A DNA stretch of 64,000 nt from NCBI GenBank assembly GCA_030247855.1, contig JAPDRN010000072.1:62001-126000 (forward strand), given 5' to 3'. Positions 30,460-41,307 of the stretch are shown one piece after another. The notes below the pieces were generated by a model. It had not been told where the DNA came from and searched no databases. It worked only from the letters and a program-made list of their open reading frames with translations. Position 1 is the first letter of the stretch; every line of letters begins with the position of its first letter. Made by a program: the position numbers and the translations under genes. The DNA comes from Knufia peltigerae (taxonomy: Eukaryota; Ascomycota; Eurotiomycetes; Chaetothyriales; Trichomeriaceae).

Positions 30460-31887
30460 TTAGTTTCCGCCCTTCTTGCCCAGGTCACCACCGTGCCAGT
30501 CGCCCCAGCCCGCGGAGGCAGTGGTGCTAGTGGCCCAGCTGCTCGTGGTAGTGGTCGTGGTAGTTGGGGTCACAGTGACAGTGATATAAACGGTGCTCGG
30601 GATACAAGCTGGGGTAGTGGTGGTGCTTGGCTTCCAGTCGTTCCAGCCTGAGCTAGCCGGGGCAACCGTGGTCGGCTTGGGAGCGGGAGCGGAGCTCGAC
30701 CAGTCGTTCCACTGCGAGGATGGAGCAGGAGCAGGAGCAGAGCTGCTTGGCTTCCAGTCGTTCCAGCCTGAGCTAGCCGGGGCAATTGTGGTCGGCTTAG
30801 GAGCGGGAGCGGAGCTGGACCAGTCGTTCCATTGCGAGGATGGAGCAGGAGCAGGAGCGGAGCTCGACCAATCGTTCCACTGCGAGGTAGGAGCTGGCTT
30901 GGTGGTAGTGGTAGTCCAATCGTTCCATTGCGAGGTAGGAGCTGGCTTGGTGGTAGTGGTAGTCCAATCGTTCCATTGCGAGGTAGGAGCTGGCTTGGTG
31001 GTAGTGGTAGTCCAGTCATTCCACTGCGAGGCCGATGTGGTCGTGGTGGGCTTGGTGGTGGTGGTCCAATCGTTCCACTGCGAGGCCGATGTGGTCGTGG
31101 TGGGCTTGGTGGTGGTGGTCCAATCGTTCCACTGCGAGGCCGACGTGGTAGTGGTGGGCTTCACGGTGGTTGTGGTTGTGGTCCAATCGTTCCACTGCGA
31201 GGCCGATGTGGTGGTGGTGGGCTTCACGGTGGTTGTGGTTGTGGTCCAGTCATTCCATTGCGAGGCCGATGTGGTGGTGGTGGGCTTCACGGTGGTTGTG
31301 GTTGTGGTCCAGTCATTCCATTGCGAGGCCGATGTGGTCGTCGCTTGGGTGGTGGTGGGCTTCACGGTGGTTGTGGTCGAGGTCCAATCGTTCCATTGCG
31401 AGGCCGATGTGGTGGTGGTGGGCTTCACGGTGGTTGTGGTTGTGGTCCAGTCATTCCATTGCGAGGCNNNNNNNNNNNNNNNNNNNNNNNNNNNNNNNNN
31501 NNNNNNNNNNNNNNNNNNNNNNNNNNNNNNNNNNNNNNNNNNNNNNNNNNNNNNNNNNNNNNNNNNNTGCGAGGCCGATGTGGTCGTCGCTTGGGTGGTG
31601 GTGGGCTTCACGGTGGTTGTGGTCGAGGTCCAATCGTTCCATTGAGAAGAAGAAGCTTGAGTGGTCGTAGTTGGCTGGACCGTGGTTGTGGTAGTCCAAT
31701 CGCTCCACTGAGAAGAAGCTTGAGTAGTTGTTGGTTGCGTCGTTTGGACAGTCGTTGTCGGGACAGTGGTCGACGAACCCCAGTCACCCCAGGTTTGGCT
31801 ACTGGCCTGGGACTCTTGACCTCGAGGAAGGACAGCACCAAGGGCTGGCGCAATGACCGAGAGTAGAACGAGAGACTTGCTTGCCAT
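30460..31887 (-). CDS. Secreted mucin-like protein with W-x-D-W tandem repeats, interrupted by an assembly gap
   Basis: From the ATG at 31887 the protein has a signal peptide (MASKSLVLLSVIAPALG); an ATG four codons upstream is also possible. The mature protein is an array of units that begin S-Q-W-N-D-W followed by Thr/Ser/Pro/Lys spacers of about 10-20 residues. I count three W-x-D-W motifs before the gap and sixteen after it. The first unit and the last are W-G-D-W, the rest mostly W-N-D-W. Spacers change along the array from TTTTTTVKPTTTT to TTTTTKPAPT to SSSAPAPAPS. The tail (HGGDLGKKGGN) is hydrophilic, so no GPI signal is seen. It is probably O-glycosylated and cell-wall or surface associated (inference). 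The 100 Ns preserve the frame, but the true length is unknown. Confidence 0.8.
   Translation of the reverse strand: MASKSLVLLSVIAPALGAVLPRGQESQASSQTWGDWGSSTTVPTTTVQTTQPTTTQASSQWSDWTTTTTVQPTTTTQASSSQWNDWTSTTTTVKPTTTQATTTSASXXXXXXXXXXXXXXXXXXXXXXXXXXXXXXXXXXASQWNDWTTTTTTVKPTTTTSASQWNDWTSTTTTVKPTTTQATTTSASQWNDWTTTTTTVKPTTTTSASQWNDWTTTTTTVKPTTTTSASQWNDWTTTTTTVKPTTTTSASQWNDWTTTTKPTTTTSASQWNDWTTTTKPTTTTSASQWNDWTTTTTKPAPTSQWNDWTTTTTKPAPTSQWNDWTTTTTKPAPTSQWNDWSSSAPAPAPSSQWNDWSSSAPAPKPTTIAPASSGWNDWKPSSSAPAPAPSSQWNDWSSSAPAPKPTTVAPASSGWNDWKPSTTTTPACIPSTVYITVTVTPTTTTTTTSSWATSTTASAGWGDWHGGDLGKKGGN
30600..31800 (-). repeat. Tandem repeat array encoding W-x-D-W units
   Basis: Imperfect direct repeats of about 48-75 bp, each containing a copy of the sequence for SQWNDW (reverse complement read). 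Neighbouring units near 31140-31330 and 30900-31010 are almost identical, which marks recent duplication. Unit lengths are multiples of three. Confidence 0.9.
31468..31567. other. Assembly gap, 100 N
   Basis: Exactly 100 unresolved bases, the customary length for a gap of unknown size. It lies within the repeat array, where short reads collapse. The number of missing units cannot be known. Confidence 0.98.
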
Positions 31888-34791
31888 GTTGTGAGGCAAT
31901 ATAGCGAATGTGAATTCAACAAGAAAAGAAACAGAGGATTTATTTGGGATGAGCGAATGAGCACTGTGGTTTGTTGGGAAAAGAGACTGGTCACACTTGG
32001 GCGTGCTCTCACCTTCTTATACCTCCAGGCTGATCATGCTCGTATCGTCATCAGCATAGCATCTAGGCTGAGCCGGGCCGTGAAGCATTGCAGTGGTTCA
32101 CTCAGGCTGCATTGCGCTTACTGGAGAGTGTGGGACTTGCTCCGCCTGGGTGGACCATGATGCTAAAATTCGTACTCTCCAGCCAAGATCGATGATTCGG
32201 CTTGACAAGGTTCAGAGAGAACAGCCTTGGAGAGGTAGGATCGCCATGATCTGTGGAGGCATTGTTGTCGGCTGGGCTAGGGTTTTCGTCTTTTGTCCAG
32301 GAAAAGAAACCCTTGTCAGACAAGCCCCCAACACTGTCAGCTCTGGACACGAGAGCAGCCTTGCGCCTCTGGGGCCAGCCTGATTGTCCTCACAAAGCTC
32401 GTCATTTGAACAGCAAACCCCATATTTAGAAAATTTCTGATATCGACTTACTTAGAAGAGGGAGGAGCTTGAGCGAAGAGCGTCGCAGGAACTGCTGGAT
32501 GCATCCTCCAGGCCGTGACTGGAACCTAGTCTTGAGTCATCCGAGACAGCCTTTAGAATCGATAGTTGGCTTTCTGCTCCTTCAGTGAAATTTCATCCAT
32601 CGCCACAGAAGAATCAACGTGGCGACCGATGTTAGCGGCCACCGGAGAATTCGGATCAAGTAGAACCGTAAAGGTGTACTAGAAACTGGGTCGTAAGCGA
32701 GGATTTGATGGGGATGAAATCCACCCCAGCCACAACCTGTCTTAGGTACCCTTAGTTAAGAGGCGAACAGCAGGAAAAGTTTCGGCACCGCCATGTATGT
32801 TGCATGGCCAGGCAGGATGAGATGTGCAATTGCCATCATGTAAGAAGAGACTGGGAATACGAGTCTCGTTTGGCGAAGCTTAGTTCTTTTGGGCTTGATG
32901 TGGGCCTTAACGTGGCCATGCGGATCCTCTAAGCCTTCACATCGAGGAAGGCCTTTACTCCGTATGGTATGTCGTGTTGAGACATGCATAAGAACTTGAC
33001 GCTCACCAATGCAACCGTGGGCGAGTAAGGCATCACTCCTGCAGGTTGGACCCAGGCACGACGGTCAGAAAAACGTTCTTGTCAAGTGGGGTGCATGTAT
33101 GATTCTCCAGCCGATTTTCTTACTCGGACTAGTCAACCGGCATCGCTCACATCGTTGCTTGCTTATGGGCGGTTTACTTGTGGTGCTGACGGCATACTCC
33201 GCCTACAAATATCTTTGGTGGCAGGCATGAGATGGATGCGATCCTTACGGCCTGAGTGATAATGTAGGAAGGACTTGTGAGATAGGTGGTTGGTGATGAT
33301 GCATCGTATTCGCAGGGCATGATAGTGAGGATTCGCGTGAAATGCACTGTCAGTACGAGAACTGTAGGAAGTACTCCGTACGCGCAAGTGATTTCTGCTT
33401 CGCCGCAGCATGTGTCGTGGCATCTAAATTTAGCCTCACACGTCATACCTTTATTGGCCAAGTATGAGTGCCTCGTATGCACGGGCAACCCTACGAATAC
33501 AAGGCACTCGTATCCATACCTCCAGTAGTTAGGGATTCGTACTCTAGGTACATAGGTATGCTTGTCCCGTCTTTACACCCACAGTATGTCTCTGCGAAGA
33601 GAATTCTTCTCTCCACTGCCTGCCGTGACTCGTCTTACGCAACGTACGTCCACACACCATCATCCTGCAGCGTCACCCGCATTACGACTGGCCGAGTCTC
33701 GGAAGGGTGTACTGATCCGAGGCCCTCGACCTATCAGCATAGAATACACAAGAGCATGTCATTCCAGCGGAGCAACGAGAAAGGCAACCCGACGAATTCC
33801 AAGGAATCATGTTTCTTACTCCAGGATGGGTGGACTACATCCTCATAGCAGGCACACTGTAAGCCGCTGGTATCCTCATCTGCCCAAATCTCCAAGGAAT
33901 GATTGCAGCCCTTTCACGCACTTATGCACAACTTACATGCACTCCGCAGCAACGTGTTGGTCGACAAAGTCGCTAATCGAGTCAACTTACTGTTAATTTG
34001 TCCGCTATATCTCGGTGGGGGGATGTCGCTCCTCATACACTTGATGCCTGTCTCACATCTCCAACACAAAGATCGAAAGATGCCCAAAAGGGCACGGAAC
34101 ATTCGAGGTCAGAACACGGCTCTGTGCCGCATTCCCGTAGATCATTGGCTTTGACATCGAGTTTTCATTTGGACGGAAACCTCACTCCCATCGACCATCA
34201 AACTTTCGTAGGGGTGGGAACATAGACCCTTCTGGCTTGCATCACTTCCCAGTCGCGAAAGAGGAAGCAATTGCTATTTTCAACCATCTCATGGGGAGCT
34301 TTTGGCCAAGACGACAATGGAGTCAAGTCATGGTGAAGAATAGCTTTGATGATGACAAGCATGGTAAACAATCCTTAAGGGAATAGGTATGATTTGGATG
34401 ACAACCTATAGCGTCTAATTCTTGCCGCTTTCTTTTCCCTCATTGGCCACCATTGATCTTTCCGAAGTGTGGGAGGAGAATGCAAGGTATGTGAGCGCAA
34501 GCCGAGTCCTTAACAGCGATGTAAAGGTGTCTCAACCCTGATCCGGCTGTGCCGCATTTCCAGCGGAAGACGACGAATCTGGTAAGAAACCAACCCGACA
34601 CATCATTTTGTTCGATTGAGCGACGGGAGACGAGTACGCCAGCATCGTACGAGGGACCTTTGGGAAGAGTTTCCCGTCACACCATCACCTGATGCTCGCC
34701 AAATGCGTTGCTTGGTTCGTAGACGTGTCGGACGTCTCCACCGATCAATATTCATTCACAGACAGATTCCAAATCGCCTGTGATCTCTTCA
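31888..34791. other. Long gene-poor stretch
   Basis: 2.9 kb without any supported gene, the longest in the window. Open frames are short, overlap on both strands and show no family features. Two TACTCCGTA nonamers lie at 32956-32964 and 33372-33380. The left end holds the leader and promoter of the repeat protein. Base composition is ordinary; I see no transposon ends, long repeats or AT-rich decay. Confidence 0.45.
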
Positions 34792-35331
34792 TCAGCCATA
34801 CAGTCCATCCCATTCCTCCTCTTCATCCTCGGGGGCGGCATTTTTCTTGATATCATCCAGTAGTTTCTGTTTTCGATCCCTTTCCCGATGTGCTAGGTCG
34901 ACTCTATCCATTGGACAAGTCCCGTTCAGCAACAGCCAAGGCCTGACACATTCAAGGTCAAAGATATGAGTGGGATGGCACGGCAGCCTGACTAGAAGCG
35001 GATGTGGATCTTCAATGAAGGGATTTCCACAGATGGGACAGTCTGCATCCTTCTTGACTTTCTTGATATTGACACGTTCCAATGCTGCAATGTACTCTTC
35101 ATCCACACCTTTCACTTCTCGAGGAGGATGTTCCGCTGACTCCATCAATGTGTCAATGAGGTTGCCGAGAAGGTCTGAATCGGCATTGTCATTATCTCTT
35201 TGCATTGTTTGGAAGGCTTCTGCGAGAGAGCGAAAAAGGGCCGAAACGTCTGCTGGTACCGGAACCGCATCAGGCCTATGGCGGTCATCCGACGGGCTCA
35301 CTTCAGAGAGATGGCTTAGGAATGAGGACAT
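34792..35331 (-). CDS. RING-type E3 ligase candidate with acidic zinc ligands
   Basis: A 179-residue, single-exon protein. Residues 98-142 form a RING: Cys98, Cys101, Cys118, His122, then Asp125 in HIFDLEC, Cys128, Cys139 and Asp142 in CPMD. Positions normally filled by His/Cys (fifth and eighth ligands) are Asp, which can bind zinc as in Rbx1. The usual Trp after the sixth ligand is present (RPWL). The N-terminal 90 residues are helical and acidic; the C-terminus (EDEEEEWDGLYG) is strongly acidic. It is probably a soluble ubiquitin ligase; no substrate can be inferred. The ATG at 35331 is the first in the frame. Confidence 0.82.
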   Translation of the reverse strand: MSSFLSHLSEVSPSDDRHRPDAVPVPADVSALFRSLAEAFQTMQRDNDNADSDLLGNLIDTLMESAEHPPREVKGVDEEYIAALERVNIKKVKKDADCPICGNPFIEDPHPLLVRLPCHPTHIFDLECVRPWLLLNGTCPMDRVDLAHRERDRKQKLLDDIKKNAAPEDEEEEWDGLYG

Positions 35332-36032
35332 GTCTGGTCTTCGAGGCTGGGTTTGTTCTTGACTGGGGGAGTCCGTTGCATGTTCAGCTATCCCAAAGTT
35401 AGCTCATTGTTCAACATTGGTGATGAAGCATGCATTCTCACTTTCGTAGCTCGCCATTGTGTTGTGATATTTGTGCTTTGGGAGACACCGGTCCAAGTGC
35501 ACGCACGGGTTTTGCGACCTATCAAGAAATTGTAGAGGGAACCAAGAGAAGAGGAAAACAGTGGCAAGTGCGATCAAGCGTAGATGTAAATTCAGGCACA
35601 GATCGATGGCGTGGCACGAATAGGCCAGACTCGTACTTCTATCACGGGTCGATCGAAGTTATCCAGGCGCCAGCAGTGGAAAATGCTTTAGATGTTAGCA
35701 GGAGACACCACCTCAATTCATGCATATACTCGTAGTCTTTTTACAACTCATGGAATTGTCAATTTGAAGAAGAACCATTATTCATATGATCGCAGGTAGA
35801 AATTGGAGGAGGTGCGGTGCAGCCAATAAGAAGGCGGGGCTGAATCAATAACAGAAGCCACAGCTTCAGCCACCATTTGACATCCATCTCGACGTCGTTC
35901 TCAAACAGATAAACTAGAATCAACTTCGAGATACGACTGTTTGTCGTGGACTTTCCATCATTACTTTCTTCATAATGCTCCGCCCTCCGGATCCATGAGA
36001 AACAACAAAGCGTCTAGACCATTCACGCGCCC
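35332..36032. promoter_or_regulatory. Divergent promoter region RING gene / PAN2
   Basis: About 700 bp between head-to-head genes. Short plus-strand frames (35353-35735) have no features and probably represent leader sequence. Confidence 0.5.
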
Positions 36033-39000
36033 ATGGAGGCTGATTGGGATGAAATCACTCGCATCGCGGTGCCATCGTCGGGATTGCATGCAATTCCTAC
36101 CCCTGCCAGTGCGGTCGCTTTTGATGACCTCCAAGAATTAGTATGGGTTGGTAATGATCAGGTATGTGGCCCTCTATTTTGGTATACTGTATTCTGCTGG
36201 GTAAATCCGCTCATCTTGCATCTCATCAGGGCCGGGTCACATCATTTTATGGCCGCGACCTCCAAAGATATGTTTCGGTCAAAGCTCATTTGGGTGAAGG
36301 CCCGGTCAAACAACTATTGGTCCATGAAAAGGGTATCATATCTTTATCAACATCTAGTGTTCATTTCATCACCCGACGAGGCTTGACGCAATGGCATATC
36401 TCGCATCGGCTGATGAACAGTTTACGGTGTATGACGTTTGCCGCAACAAACAATCTTATCCTGGTTGCCGGATGTCAAAGTACCTTCTTCATCATCGATA
36501 TCGAGAAAGGTCAAATTATCTCCGAACACGCCTCCGAGGCCAAATATACTCTGATGAAGAAATGGCGACATATTTGCGCCGCCACCGACGACGGTAATGT
36601 CCACGTCCTTAACCTGTCAGACTATTCAGTCATCAAGAAATGGAAGGCTCATTCAACTGCCATCAATGACATGGATGCTCGGAACGATTTTTTGGTCACA
36701 TGTGGCTTCTCAGTTCGTCAATTGGGTGTCCCGATTGTCGATCCTCTGGCCAATGTCTATGATCTGAAGATGTTGACCTCGCTTCCGCCAATTCCATTTC
36801 ATGTGGGCGCCGCATACGTGCGTTTACATCCGAAGCTACAAACAACTGGGTTCGTCGCGTCGCAAACAGGCCAAATGCAGGTGGTGGACCTGATGAACCC
36901 AGTCAATGTTATGCTCAAACAAGCAAACGTTCAATTCATGCTTGGGATGGAGATTGCGTCTTCTGGGGATGCGGTCGTCATCACTGACACCAATGGCCTG
37001 CTATATCTCTGGGGCTCACCCTCTAAAGTCAGGTTTAACAATATAAGTCAGAAAACCGAGTTCGCCGACCCGTTGCCTCAACAAATTCCTCACGTTGATT
37101 GGAACGACTCGCCACTAAACTCGATCGGAATGCCTTACTATTCCGAACCTTTACTTTCCGCATGGCCTAGCCACATGGTCTTTGAGGTTGGATCACCACC
37201 TCCGCCGGTAGAATCTTCACTTCTTTTTCATCTGCAACCGGCCGAAATGGGGCACTATGCCCCTAACATTAACCCGCGAAAACTGCTGCGACACCAAGTT
37301 GAAGATACCAGAGCGAGTCATACACCGGCCACCATTGCAGTTCCGAAGTTCTTGAGTGAGAAAGCCAAAGAATCAACCTCAGATGGTCCCGGTAGCAAAC
37401 TATCAGATGCAGCCGAAGTTTTGGCAGGAGTCTCGCTGAATGGTCGTGCTCAAACTGACGAGGAACGGATGCTAAAATATAGCAACGTCGAAATCAAATA
37501 CAGCAGATTTGGTGTAGACGATTTTGATTTTCGGTTCTACAACAAAACGCCGTATTCTGGCTTGGAGACACACATCGCGAACTCCTTCATCAACTCACTC
37601 TTACAACTGTATCGATTCGTCCCTCTGGTTCGTAACGTTGCTATACAACATGCAGCTACCTCATGTGTCACCAGCAATTGTCTTCTCTGTGAGTTCGGCT
37701 TCCTGTTTGATATGCTCGAAAAGGCCAAGGGCCAGAACTGCCAAGCGACAAATCTACTCCGAGCTTTTGGAGCTTCTCGAGAGGCGGCGAATCTCAGTCT
37801 TTTTGAACATTTGGCTTTGGCCAATGGAATCAGCTTGTCTACCACGATCCAGGCCGTCAATCGTTTCTTTCTCAAGCAAGTCGCACACGACTATGTCACC
37901 ATGGCAGGGAGTAGTGCAGGGATCGACGATGTCCTTGCCAGCAACGCCTTTGAAGTTATCCGTTGCATGGCCTGCAACAATGAAACTACCAAGCCTGCAG
38001 GCACGTACGTTCAGGACCTGATGTATCCTCAGATTGACCCAAAGCATCCGATGAGATATCTCAAATTTTCTTCTCTCCTCAAATCCACGATCGAACGAGA
38101 GGCCAGGAACCGAGGCTGGTGTAGCAGGTGCCGGAAATATCAGCAATTGGCTATACGAAAGACCGTCCAACAGCTACCGTCGGCTCTAATCATCAATACG
38201 GCTCTCGGTAGCAATGACCCCGTCCGTACGTTGTGGGAGACACCGGGCTGGCTGCCGTCGGAAATCGGTATTATAGTTCAAGACCGAGTCGTCTATGTTT
38301 TTGAAGGGTCTGATCTGGCACTCCACATCCGGAACAAGTCGCCTAACCTGGTGGTTTACGAGCTGGTTGGTTTTGTGGCCGAGATTGACTCTAGTGAAAG
38401 ACACGTACCTCACCTTGTCAGCATGGTCAATGTCGAGGTGTCCAACCCGACATCAGACACATCCCACAACCACAAGGTGTTCCCCAACTGGCATCTCTTC
38501 AACGACTTTTTGGTGACACCGGTCGACCCTAGAGAGGCGCTGCATTTCAATCAAAATTGGAAGATGCCGAGTGTGATCGCCTACCAGGTCAAGAGTGCGC
38601 ACGGAAAGATTGACCAGACGTGGAAAGACAATCTCGACACCACACTGCTCTACCAACATTACAGCATCAACGGCCGATATCCCAAGGACGAATGCAGGAT
38701 CTTGACGCCCCAAGAGCATCCCCAGCGAGGGACGCCCATCGCGTTGGACACAGAGTTTGTCGAATTGGAACGAGCCGAGATCAACGTCAAGGCAGACGGC
38801 ACACAGGAGACCATTCGACCGGCCAAGTCCGGTCTCGCACGCGTGAGCGTGTTGCGCGGCCAAGGGGAGGAGGAAGGCGTGCCGTTTCTGGACGATTACA
38901 TCACCATATACGAACCGATCGTGGACTACAAGACCCAATATTCGGGTATTCGACCGGGCGATCTCGACCCGCAGGTGTCCCAGCACAACCTCGTCCCGCT

Positions 39001-39724
39001 CAAGGTGGCGTACAAGAAGCTTTGGATCTTGTTGAACCTGGGTTGCGTGTTTGTCGGGCACGGCCTGGCGTCGGACTTCCGCAAGGCCAACATCCACGTG
39101 CCCAAATCTCAGACGGTCGACACTCAATACTTGTACCTCGCGCCGGGCAAGAATCGACGCTTCTCCCTGCGGTACCTGGCCTGGGCCGTGTTTAGAGAAT
39201 ACATCCAAGAAGAGGTCGTGCCGGACGACGGCCAGGTTGCCGCCGCCGCCGCCGCCGGCGGAGGGGACGGTCATGACAGTATCGAGGATGCTCGGATGGC
39301 CTTGAGACTCTGGCGCAAGTTTCAAGAGTACGAGGACGCGGGGATTGTCGAACAGATGATCGACGACATTTGGCGCAAAGGTACAAAGTATGGATGGAAG
39401 CCACCGCCGAGGAGCATCGGAGGGGGCGGAGTGGGAGGAGGGACGTCGTTGTTGTTGTTTCCAGACGGGAATGGTGGCGGTACCGGAGCGGCGAATAGTG
39501 CCGTACCCAGTGGCAGAAACACACCCGACATGCTTTCTTTTTCTACACCCACTTCACCACCGATGTCAAAGACCGGTGGTGGTGGTGGTGGTGTATCTTC
39601 CGTCGGTGGAGGAGGAGGATCATCGTCGTCGTCATCAGCAGCACCAGGATTCAGGTTGTCAGCCGCCGCCATATCTTCGTTCGTCCCAGGAAATGGACAC
39701 GGTCGAGAAAGTCCCTTGCGTTGA
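36033..39724 (+). CDS. PAN2: PAN2, catalytic subunit of the Pan2-Pan3 deadenylase
   Basis: Two exons, 36033-36161 and 36230-39724, joined across a 68-bp intron (GTATGT...CAG) to 1207 residues. Exon 1 begins MEADWDEITRIAVPSSG. The order is WD40-like propeller (about 20-340), linker that binds Pan3, inactive ubiquitin-hydrolase-like domain (about 480-830) and DEDDh exonuclease (about 870-1070). The exonuclease has ALDTEFVELE (first Asp and Glu), GHGLASDFRKANIH (Asp) and DSIEDARMALRLW (final His replaced in position by the HDSIEDA block). The complex trims mRNA poly(A) tails with poly(A)-binding protein, in the cytoplasm. A Gly/Ser/Pro tail of about 100 residues follows the exonuclease. A 290-codon antisense frame is a shadow. 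Confidence 0.94.
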
Positions 39725-40189
39725 CTTCGGCCCTCGGGCAAAAGTGGTGGCATCTAAAATACCTCCCTCCCATGTACTCATGTACCTACCTAACCTAACC
39801 TAACTCTGACCTAAACTTTACCGAGTCTTTCACTCTATTTTTTCTTTCTTTTTTGCTTCGCCTTTCTTTTTCCCCGTCAAATGATGTACATATTTGGAAC
39901 TTCTGGACTTTTGAGGTTTGTCAATTCGATACAGGGTAGAGAGTATGAAATCGGAAAGTGTAGGGTGATTACGAACGAAACATCACGGACTACGGTATGA
40001 CAAGTACCTACTCCGTATGTGAGGACGGAGTTCACGCGCAAGTCTTTCTGTCAAGCAAGTCTTTTGTGGAAGAAAGTGAGTTTTGGTTCATTTCATACCA
40101 GGTATCATTTTGATTATCATCACATCTGATTTTATTTTGTTCATCTCTTACAAAAGGGTATCCCTTTTGTTTTTAATTTAATTTATTTT
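39725..40189. other. Convergent intergenic with telomere-like short repeat
   Basis: 465 bp between PAN2 (plus) and the MARVEL gene (minus). It contains CCTAACCTAACCTAAC at 39789-39804, T-rich runs and a TACTCCGTA nonamer at 40009-40017. Confidence 0.5.
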
Positions 40190-41307
40190 TCATCGTTGTG
40201 GTCCATATCCATAACCACCATTCGAGTAACTTTGAGGGTGCCACGATCCACCACCTGTTCCGGAGTTGTTGAAATGATCCATTCTCATCTGTCCCTGTTG
40301 TCCATATCCCGAATTGTAATTGTGATTGTAACTGTTGGTGTCGTCGTAACTGGGGTCGTTGTAATTGTAACCCCCATTGTACGCCGAAGTCGAATTCGAA
40401 TTCGAGTACGTCGGTGCAGGGGCTCGAGCGGGTGTCGGTCTGCTGTACATTTGTCTCGAATAACCCGTCACGCCGTACGGTACGTCGTCCTGACTGTGTG
40501 ATCGTGAATGGTACAACGGTTGTGACTGCGAAAGTGATTGCGTCGTGTCTGACCGAGCTCTCGTCGCACCCGTCGCATCATCCGGTCTTCCCTCTCCCCC
40601 TACTCCGGCGACGCCGGTGACCGCACTACCGTAAGGGTTGTAGGGATCCAGTTGGTTCAACCTGACGAGATCCTTGTCGTCCGCCGCGGCGTTGGCCGCC
40701 ATCATCTTGTTATAACGACCCTGTGCCGTTTGTTTCCTGCGACTCCTGACGTCGAGAATGATCAAGGCCACTTGAGCCAACCACCCAAAGATGTTGAAAG
40801 AATAAAACGCCTTGTAGGTACGACAGATCATCATCCCGTCGTCGTTGGCCCAGTTCGACCTGGAACAAGAGTGACCCAGGGTTCCGTACATGTTGTAAGT
40901 CAACAGGGCGATGCCGACCGTCCACACCAACAAAACCGAAGAGTTTGAGATGAGGTTCAGGAGGGGGTTGAGGAAGGCGACGGCGTAGATGACCGAGGTA
41001 ACCAACAAGGCCAAGAGGGAGAGGAGGGAAGATAGGAGGATCTAGACAGGTTCACAGAATCAGGTCAGTATTTTCAATCAGGTACATTCGGCAAAGACCA
41101 CAAAAGTCAGAAAGAAAGAAGAAGAAAACAACGTACCACGATAAATGTCCATGGTAATTTGAAACCGTCATGCTTCAATTGTATACAGAAATAAATCAAG
41201 ATACCAGAAACGATGGTGGCACTGACGAACGCGATTGCTCGAATGACGTGGAAGGCAAGTCCAGGGTAGACTTGTGGTCGACTTCTCATTTTGGTGGTAG
41301 TTGACAT
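40190..41307 (-). CDS. Four-helix MARVEL-type membrane protein
   Basis: Two exons, 41307-41137 and 41041-40190, with a GTACGT...TAG intron, give 340 residues. Four membrane helices lie in the first 180 residues: IRAIAFVSATIVSGILIYFC, LLSSLLSLLALLVTSVIYAV, VLLVWTVGIALLTYNMYG and IFGWLAQVALIILDV, with short loops and a Cys in the second outer loop (LGHSCSRSNW). This is the MARVEL plan found in fungal plasma-membrane proteins of eisosomes and vesicle traffic. The cytosolic tail (about 160 residues) is rich in Tyr, Asn, Gly, Ser and Gln (for example YNYNDPSYDDTNSYNHNYNS) and probably disordered. Four helices and tail agree with the family; the exact role is unknown. Confidence 0.82.

Noticed and set aside
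30593..31866. Long plus-strand open frames opposite the W-x-D-W repeat gene
   Set aside because: They arise because a short repeat without stops is open in several frames. The minus-strand frame has a signal peptide and sensible units, and the others have none.
33000..34250. Several 70-144 codon plus-strand frames in the gene-poor stretch
   Set aside because: Overlapping frames with mixed composition, no start context, and no recognisable motif.
38453..39325. A 290-codon minus-strand frame inside PAN2
   Set aside because: It lies antisense to the conserved exonuclease domain and has no family features of its own.
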